DNA of 20,645 nucleotides, taken from assembly GCA_905235425.1 (NCBI GenBank), contig CAJOKY010000017.1, forward strand, positions 1 through 20,645, written 5' to 3'. This stretch comes from an uncultured Selenomonadaceae bacterium. Lineage in GTDB: Bacteria; Bacillota; Negativicutes; Selenomonadales; Selenomonadaceae. The notes under the pieces were generated by a model. The model was given only the letters and a program-made list of their open reading frames with translations. It did no database searches and had not been told where the DNA came from. Both the position numbers and the translations under genes were made by a program. How positions within the stretch are numbered: the first letter of the stretch is position 1; every line of letters starts with the position of its first letter. Of this stretch, positions 16,248 to 20,645 are shown in pieces.

Positions 16248-16660
16248 TTTTCAGACTCCTATCGGAGCAAGCTCTTCTAAACTTAAAAAACTTAAGGAGT
16301 GTTAGAGATATGGTAAAAATGTTTCAGACTCCTATCGGAGCAAGCTCTTCTAAACCATTAAACGATTTGGGCTTTGAGAGGAAGACAGAGAAAGTTTCAG
16401 ACTCCTATCGGAGCAAGCTCTTCTAAACTGGGATACGTTTTTTTGCGGATGGATTATAATTACAATAAAGTTTCAGACTCCTATCGGAGCAAGCTCTTCT
16501 AAACAGGAAGGGCAAATTACTATCTTAGTTGATTTTAATATCGACGTTTCAGACTCCTATCGGAGCAAGCTCTTCTAAACTGCCGATGCCGATACAAAGT
16601 CAAAAATAGAAAAGGAAGTTCGGAAGTTTCAGACTCCTATCGGAGCACAGCTAGATTTTA
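16248..16660 (-). CRISPR. CRISPR array, five spacers, 35-bp repeat, last unit degenerate
   Basis: Repeats are at 16248-16282, 16321-16355, 16394-16428, 16470-16504, 16546-16580, and a half repeat at 16626-16647. The plus-strand unit begins GTTTCAGACTCC and ends CTTCTAAAC. The four repeats between 16321 and 16580 are identical; the first differs only at its first base (T for G). Spacers are 38, 38, 41, 41 and 45 nt. crRNA orientation is judged to be minus. In that sense each repeat contains CTCC-GATA-GGAG, a 4-bp stem with a 4-nt loop, and the 8 bases after it (TCTGAAAC) match the usual 8-nt Cas6 5' handle ending in GAAAC. The sixth unit keeps only the 22 bases that include stem and handle; its other 13 bases (16648-16660) are diverged. 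cas6 follows immediately downstream in this orientation. Confidence 0.97.
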
Positions 16661-16683
16661 TATCAAGCCTTGAAAAATTGCAA
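16655..16683 (-). promoter_or_regulatory. Candidate promoter of the CRISPR array and cas6
   Basis: On the minus strand TTGCAA (16678-16683), a 17-nt spacer and TAAAAT (rc at 16655-16660) are present, the -10 overlapping a TATAAA. The predicted start near 16648 coincides with the first intact base of the half repeat. It lies downstream of the terminator of the preceding operon. Confidence 0.5.
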
Positions 16684-16703
16684 TAGGTTTAACGCCTAAA
16701 AAT

Positions 16704-16726
16704 AAAAAAGCCGCCACGTAGGCGGT
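16704..16726 (-). terminator. Rho-independent terminator of the DUF1919/STAND operon
   Basis: On the minus strand CCGCC-TACGT-GGCGG forms a GC-only 5-bp stem (16711-16725), followed by T6 and then ATTTTT. It lies 27 nt past the ancestral STAND stop at 16753-16755 and 64 nt past the present stop, and it insulates the CRISPR array. Confidence 0.82.
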
Positions 16727-16789
16727 AAAGTGTTTGTATTTATCAAGCAACGCTACAACAAAATAGCGCGGCACATTTTTTCAACGTCG

Positions 16790-19700
16790 CTAAGGTCTTC
16801 CTGCCAATCGGCAAAAGGCGCTTTCAGGCGCTTTCATTGAATCAACACTGACAGTATTTAAATATTCGTCCAAACTGATTTTGATTTTCTGCCTAAGCAA
16901 TTCGGCTTTATCGGTATTGTGAGATTTTTCGGCAGTACGAAGGAAATTAGCAAGCATAACGAGACGCAACGCCGCACCGTTCGCATTGGCTGAAACAGCG
17001 CCGTTAATTTCTGTGTCAACGCCGCGCAATGCGTCTTCGTGCAACTGCATTGAAATTTCAGCGTCGCCTAAAATCTCAAAACACGTCGCCATTTTGCTGA
17101 AGGTAATGTAATCGGGGTGCTTGGGCGTATCACCAATTTTATTTCGATAATGTAAAAATTCTTCTTTGGCAACTTCAACCGCGTGCCCGGCAATATCAAA
17201 ATATTTTTCGTCAGCAGTTTTAAGAAGACGTTCAACAAATTTTGAAAAGTGATACCAATCCCAACGAATAAAATTTTTGAACTGCGCGGCTTGAGGATTT
17301 TCTATTGAAATGTTAATGCCCTTATTCAGCATTTCGCAAGCAGTTTCAAAATTTCCGACTTCTGCCTCAATCTGCGCGCGCAGTTGGTATTGGCGTATTT
17401 TATCAGCGGTACGAGTAAAGCCGGCTATGGCAATATCTGAAAGTTTTCGTGCCAATTTTAAATTCGCCTGCGATTTATTCAGCGTAAAGTAGCACGTCAG
17501 CACCACCGAGCCGCAAAGGCAGAAATATTGATACTTGTAACTTGAAAAATTTGTTTCATTGCAGTCACATGAGGCTAAGACTTCATTGCCGATTTTCAAA
17601 CTTTCCGCGTAATTAAAAATATCCTGCAAATGAACTACCATGTCGTTGTTGTAAACTATGTACTGTTCAAAATTGCCCGTGCCTTTAATAAGCGGCAGAC
17701 AATCTTTAGCAATTTTTTGAAATTCTTCGACTTTGCCCAAATGATTTATAGCAGACAATTTGTAAAGCATGATGTCAGCAAGAAATTCATTAAAGCTTTC
17801 GCCGAGCCATTTGCCGTCGCCTATAAACTCAATTGTTCTGTCAATCAACGCAATAGCTTCATCGCATTTTCGGTACACGTCCAAAAAGCATCTCAACATA
17901 CGTCCATAATGCGCAATGAAAATTTTTTTGGCGTCTGCAGACATATTTTTAACTGCAATTTTAAAATTCTTTGTAAAAGTTTTGTAATTGTCCGCAGTTT
18001 CAGGTAAACGCATTGCGTAAAAGAGAGCCATGCTGTAATGCCCTTCCGACATAGATGACTTTAAAATTCTGACATTAAACGCATTTGAAATTTTTTTATA
18101 CGCATTTTCGGCAAATTTCAACGTCTCTGTGCTGTCACCTTCTGCAAATTTTATCTGCGCGAGCAAATGATCAAAAAATGCGTAATGAATATTTTCTTTG
18201 CCGACATTTTTTTCAATCTTATTTTTAAATTGAACTACCACTTCCTTTACAATGTTGTCGTCCAAATGGGCGCTTATTGGCGCTAAATTCTCTGAATACT
18301 GTTTCATTAAAAATTGGGCGCCGGTAGTACGTAAAATAATGTCGGACCAAAACTTAAAAAATAAAATTCTGTCTTCGTTTGTGAAGTCCGCATTTTCTTC
18401 AGCATCGACTTTGTAGAAAGCATGTTGAAAAAATTGATTGACGGCATCGCGCGTTTGCCAAATAAAAAACTTGTCCTTCTCTAACAAATCTTTGAACAAA
18501 ATGCCTTGAATACTTCTGTCAAAGGCGAAGACATTATCACTCTGCGCGGAGACAAAAGAAAGTTTTTTGACGCGTTCATAGGTGTCACGATTATTTTTAT
18601 TCAGAATACCAAGTACGCGCATGGCAAGTACGTCCGTCCACCTGCCCAAAACGCAAAGACGCTTAACCATCTTTCTTGTACCGTCATTCATAAATCCCAG
18701 TAAGCGTTCGATGATATCTGCGCGTTTTTCTCCGAAGTCTGAAAGCGCGGGAAGTTCGCCTTTTGACGCCAATGCCACATTGTATGTATCGACGCAAGCC
18801 GCAAGGTAAACGGGATAGCCGCAAGTCAATTTAATAATGCCTTCGCGCAGATTAGAATTTTTTATGCCGGCTTTACTTAAAAATTCGTCGGCAAATTTCT
18901 TTCCCAACGCCGTCAAAGTAAATATGTGTTCGTTTTCTTTCAGCGTAATGTGTTCACCGATTTTTTCTACTTTACTGCGTCCGGCAATTACCCATAAAAC
19001 ACGCGCAGTATTGCAGATTAAATTTTCAATCCACCAATCAGCAGGAACATCGCGTTTCTCGCAAATCAATTTTTCGTGGCGTTTTGTATCTTTTTCATCT
19101 TCGGTTAATTGCTCGTATGTGTCAAGAAAAACTACCAAGAAAAAATTTTCTTTTTCAAGCCATTTTGAAATATCCATAGCTAAAAGCGTCGGCAGATATT
19201 CTTTGATGGCTTCCGGCGAAATATGTTTTTCTCTTTCTTCCAATTTGACAGCAAAATTTCTATAAATTTTATCGTTTTCACGCCGAATTTTCTCAAGCGC
19301 CGTAATTCGGTCATCTATGAACCCTACAACACCCTGCAACATTCTAAACATCGGTATACCTTCGGCGATATATCCGACTTCGCCTAAGCCGCCACCCAAA
19401 ACCTTATTCAGATTGCTTATGTTATAAGATTGATTAATGAAATTTGCTAAATTTTTTTTGTGCTTATTCAGAAATGTACTTTCTTGTAATATTTTTTCTA
19501 TCTGAATTTTACCGGCTTCATCACCGCACTTTGTGTAGTAGCTCAAGCAACCTTCTTCAAAAAATTGAAATTCAACTCCGTAATTATCAGCCAAAAATTT
19601 TTTCAGAGCATTTAACGCCGTCAACATATCCGTGCCGCTTGTAAAATCATAGCTGACGGTTTTAAACCGTAAACTTCTTGTCGCATTGTTAATGTCATTT

Positions 19701-19909
19701 TCAAGTTTTTGAATCAGCGTACTCTTTCCAATGCCGCCGGTACCTGCATAGTAAATCAGTTGATTGTTTGAACCGGTGACATCAAGTAAATTTTTTTCAA
19801 AAACTTCACTTTGAGATTGGCGGTCAACAAAAAAATTTTGATTATCAATTGAATTAGTTTCACTTACTGTAGTTTCCGTGTTGATTTTTATGCTCCCCAA
19901 CAGCATCAT
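16790..19909 (-). CDS. STAND-type NTPase with helical-repeat (TPR-like) C-terminus, frameshifted at its end
   Basis: About 1039 residues. Residues about 25-450 form a P-loop NTPase of the STAND/NB-ARC type: FVDRQSQSE before the P-loop, Walker A GTGGIGKST at 56-64, Walker B LVVFLDTYE near 257-265, and the arginine-containing VLWVIAGRSK sensor strand. Residues about 550-1000 are alpha-helical and resemble TPR units (for example AEVGNFETACEMLNKGI). Such proteins act as ligand-triggered switches; many bacterial ones are antiviral or regulatory. No separate N-terminal effector domain is visible. The start is uncertain: AAGGAG (19910-19915) directly precedes ATG ATG (19909, 19906), and a TTG at 19900 has better spacing. 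It lies 10 nt after the DUF1919 stop, so translation is probably coupled. A 10-bp tandem duplication (16817-16836) shifts the frame 13 codons before the present stop. Without it the end would read KAPFADWQEDLSDVEK and stop at 16753. Confidence 0.82.
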   Translation of the reverse strand: MMLLGSIKINTETTVSETNSIDNQNFFVDRQSQSEVFEKNLLDVTGSNNQLIYYAGTGGIGKSTLIQKLENDINNATRSLRFKTVSYDFTSGTDMLTALNALKKFLADNYGVEFQFFEEGCLSYYTKCGDEAGKIQIEKILQESTFLNKHKKNLANFINQSYNISNLNKVLGGGLGEVGYIAEGIPMFRMLQGVVGFIDDRITALEKIRRENDKIYRNFAVKLEEREKHISPEAIKEYLPTLLAMDISKWLEKENFFLVVFLDTYEQLTEDEKDTKRHEKLICEKRDVPADWWIENLICNTARVLWVIAGRSKVEKIGEHITLKENEHIFTLTALGKKFADEFLSKAGIKNSNLREGIIKLTCGYPVYLAACVDTYNVALASKGELPALSDFGEKRADIIERLLGFMNDGTRKMVKRLCVLGRWTDVLAMRVLGILNKNNRDTYERVKKLSFVSAQSDNVFAFDRSIQGILFKDLLEKDKFFIWQTRDAVNQFFQHAFYKVDAEENADFTNEDRILFFKFWSDIILRTTGAQFLMKQYSENLAPISAHLDDNIVKEVVVQFKNKIEKNVGKENIHYAFFDHLLAQIKFAEGDSTETLKFAENAYKKISNAFNVRILKSSMSEGHYSMALFYAMRLPETADNYKTFTKNFKIAVKNMSADAKKIFIAHYGRMLRCFLDVYRKCDEAIALIDRTIEFIGDGKWLGESFNEFLADIMLYKLSAINHLGKVEEFQKIAKDCLPLIKGTGNFEQYIVYNNDMVVHLQDIFNYAESLKIGNEVLASCDCNETNFSSYKYQYFCLCGSVVLTCYFTLNKSQANLKLARKLSDIAIAGFTRTADKIRQYQLRAQIEAEVGNFETACEMLNKGINISIENPQAAQFKNFIRWDWYHFSKFVERLLKTADEKYFDIAGHAVEVAKEEFLHYRNKIGDTPKHPDYITFSKMATCFEILGDAEISMQLHEDALRGVDTEINGAVSANANGAALRLVMLANFLRTAEKSHNTDKAELLRQKIKISLDEYLNTVSVDSMKAPESAFCRLAGRP
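16817..16836. repeat. 10-bp tandem duplication causing a frameshift in the STAND gene
   Basis: GGCGCTTTCA occurs twice in direct succession (16817-16826, 16827-16836). Ten bases is not a multiple of three, so the copy changes the reading frame of the minus-strand gene. Removing one copy restores a longer, helix-like C-terminus ending 37 nt further on. Confidence 0.9.
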
Positions 19910-19919
19910 CTCCTTGCAT

Positions 19920-20645
19920 TTACATTTCAATCAGCGGCGTTTTCTTGCCATATAAAAGCATATCGAACATATCATAGTAATAAACCGGGAAACCTTGTCC
20001 CGACTGATTGACAACATTCCAAAATGGAGTTTCTCTGTTTAATGCACGATAAGCATATTCAGGATTAATGTAAAATGCTGAATCTAAATCAGATTTAAAT
20101 GGTACGAAACAAATTTTTTTACAATGTGGCAACTCGTCAAACTGTTCCAAAACATTCGGATCTGCAGTGTGCATTGTGACAAAAAGATTATACCAATTAA
20201 TGCGTTGTTTGCGCTCATTCCATTTGGCAACGGCTTCATCAAAATTTGGATAGTGATTCATATGTATCGAAACATTGCCAAGTGTATAAATCGGATAAGT
20301 CAATTTTTGAGCGGTATCATAGCCGGTTCCTTGAAAAACTAATTGTTCTTCCATATATACACGAGGACTGCGCAAGAAATGAATATATTCTTTTTCATCA
20401 AAAAACATATTGACTATAGGAGTGTGAAAAGGTAACCCTAAATGGTTGCTTATTACCCCACCATAACAATTAATGGCGAAAATGGAAAGCCGCGACCTTT
20501 GCAGTTGCCGATATTTTTGAAGGGTAAATCCCGGTATGCAAACTATCCAATCGCCTAAAAGTTTATCGGCGTCGAGGTTAATATTGCGTGCAGTTTTTGT
20601 AACTTCCGACATGCCAATTTGTCTTGCACCGGCAACAAGGATAAT
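19920..20645 (-). CDS. DUF1919-like protein, probable cell-surface polysaccharide function, N-terminus beyond window
   Basis: The frame is open to the right edge: eleven codons (IILVAGARQIG) precede the first in-window Met at 20612, which has no ribosome site, so the true start is probably outside. 241 residues are visible. The central part, RLSIFAINCYGGVISNHLGLPFHTPIVNMFF...EYIHFL, followed by YPIYTLGNVSIHMNHYPNFDEAVAKWNERKQRINWYNLFV and a FDELPHCKKICF stretch, matches my memory of the DUF1919 family. That family is often encoded in capsule and exopolysaccharide clusters and has no established reaction. No signal peptide or membrane helix is seen. It forms an operon with the STAND NTPase downstream (10-nt gap holding the next ribosome site). 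Whether the pair serves surface glycan synthesis, defence or both cannot be told from the window. Confidence 0.75.
   Translation of the reverse strand: MILVAGARQIGMSEVTKTARNINLDADKLLGDWIVCIPGFTLQKYRQLQRSRLSIFAINCYGGVISNHLGLPFHTPIVNMFFDEKEYIHFLRSPRVYMEEQLVFQGTGYDTAQKLTYPIYTLGNVSIHMNHYPNFDEAVAKWNERKQRINWYNLFVTMHTADPNVLEQFDELPHCKKICFVPFKSDLDSAFYINPEYAYRALNRETPFWNVVNQSGQGFPVYYYDMFDMLLYGKKTPLIEM

Noticed and set aside
16248..16660. CRISPR array transcribed on the plus strand, with the half repeat as a decayed trailer end
   Set aside because: It would leave no leader space (12 nt to cas6). The plus-strand repeat lacks a good stem before its 3' end, while the minus strand gives a 4-bp stem and an 8-nt handle ending GAAAC. 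Not fully excluded.

Overview
The window looks like a chromosomal stretch from an anaerobic, low-to-mid GC bacterium of the Firmicutes, most likely a Negativicutes/Selenomonadales-type organism. This is inferred from protein style, strong Shine-Dalgarno sites, sigma70-like promoters, an AddB-type (not RecBCD) nuclease and an endonuclease-type MutL. The genus cannot be fixed from sequence alone. No tRNA, rRNA, insertion sequence, integrase or phage gene was seen.

Layout. (1) 1-2268: the 5' part of mnmG (minus strand, cut by the window edge), divergent from pfkA, then ung. (2) 2269-8300: a long intergenic region with a strong promoter and a roughly 400-nt, hairpin-rich 5' leader. It precedes one very large gene for a cysteine-free, 1749-residue beta-repeat/RTX-like surface or secreted protein, which ends in a folded 3' UTR and a rho-independent terminator. 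(3) 8301-14963: a minus-strand DNA maintenance block, dnaN, mutL, addB in transcription order. dnaN is separated from mutL by a terminator and a separate mutL promoter. (4) 15015-15474: a small plus-strand gene of unknown function with its own promoter and terminator and a His/Cys-rich tail. (5) 15483-16726: cas6 followed immediately by a five-spacer CRISPR array; no other cas gene is in view. (6) 16753-20645: a two-gene minus-strand operon, a DUF1919-like protein (running off the window) and a STAND-type NTPase with a helical-repeat C-terminus.

Points of most interest. The array seems to be transcribed toward cas6, and its last repeat abuts the cas6 ribosome binding site. Cas6 would therefore cut its own mRNA 20 nt before the start codon. 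The upstream end of the array is a half-repeat with a promoter in place of the missing half, so the array looks leaderless and frozen. The STAND NTPase carries a fresh 10-bp tandem duplication that shifts its frame near the C-terminus. Heptanucleotide tandem repeats of one family occur at ung, inside mutL, and between mutL and addB. Inside mutL, a gain or loss of one unit would stop translation at once and remove the endonuclease domain, so this could be a mutator switch. The leader of the giant gene contains two mutually exclusive helices and matches no riboswitch family I can name.
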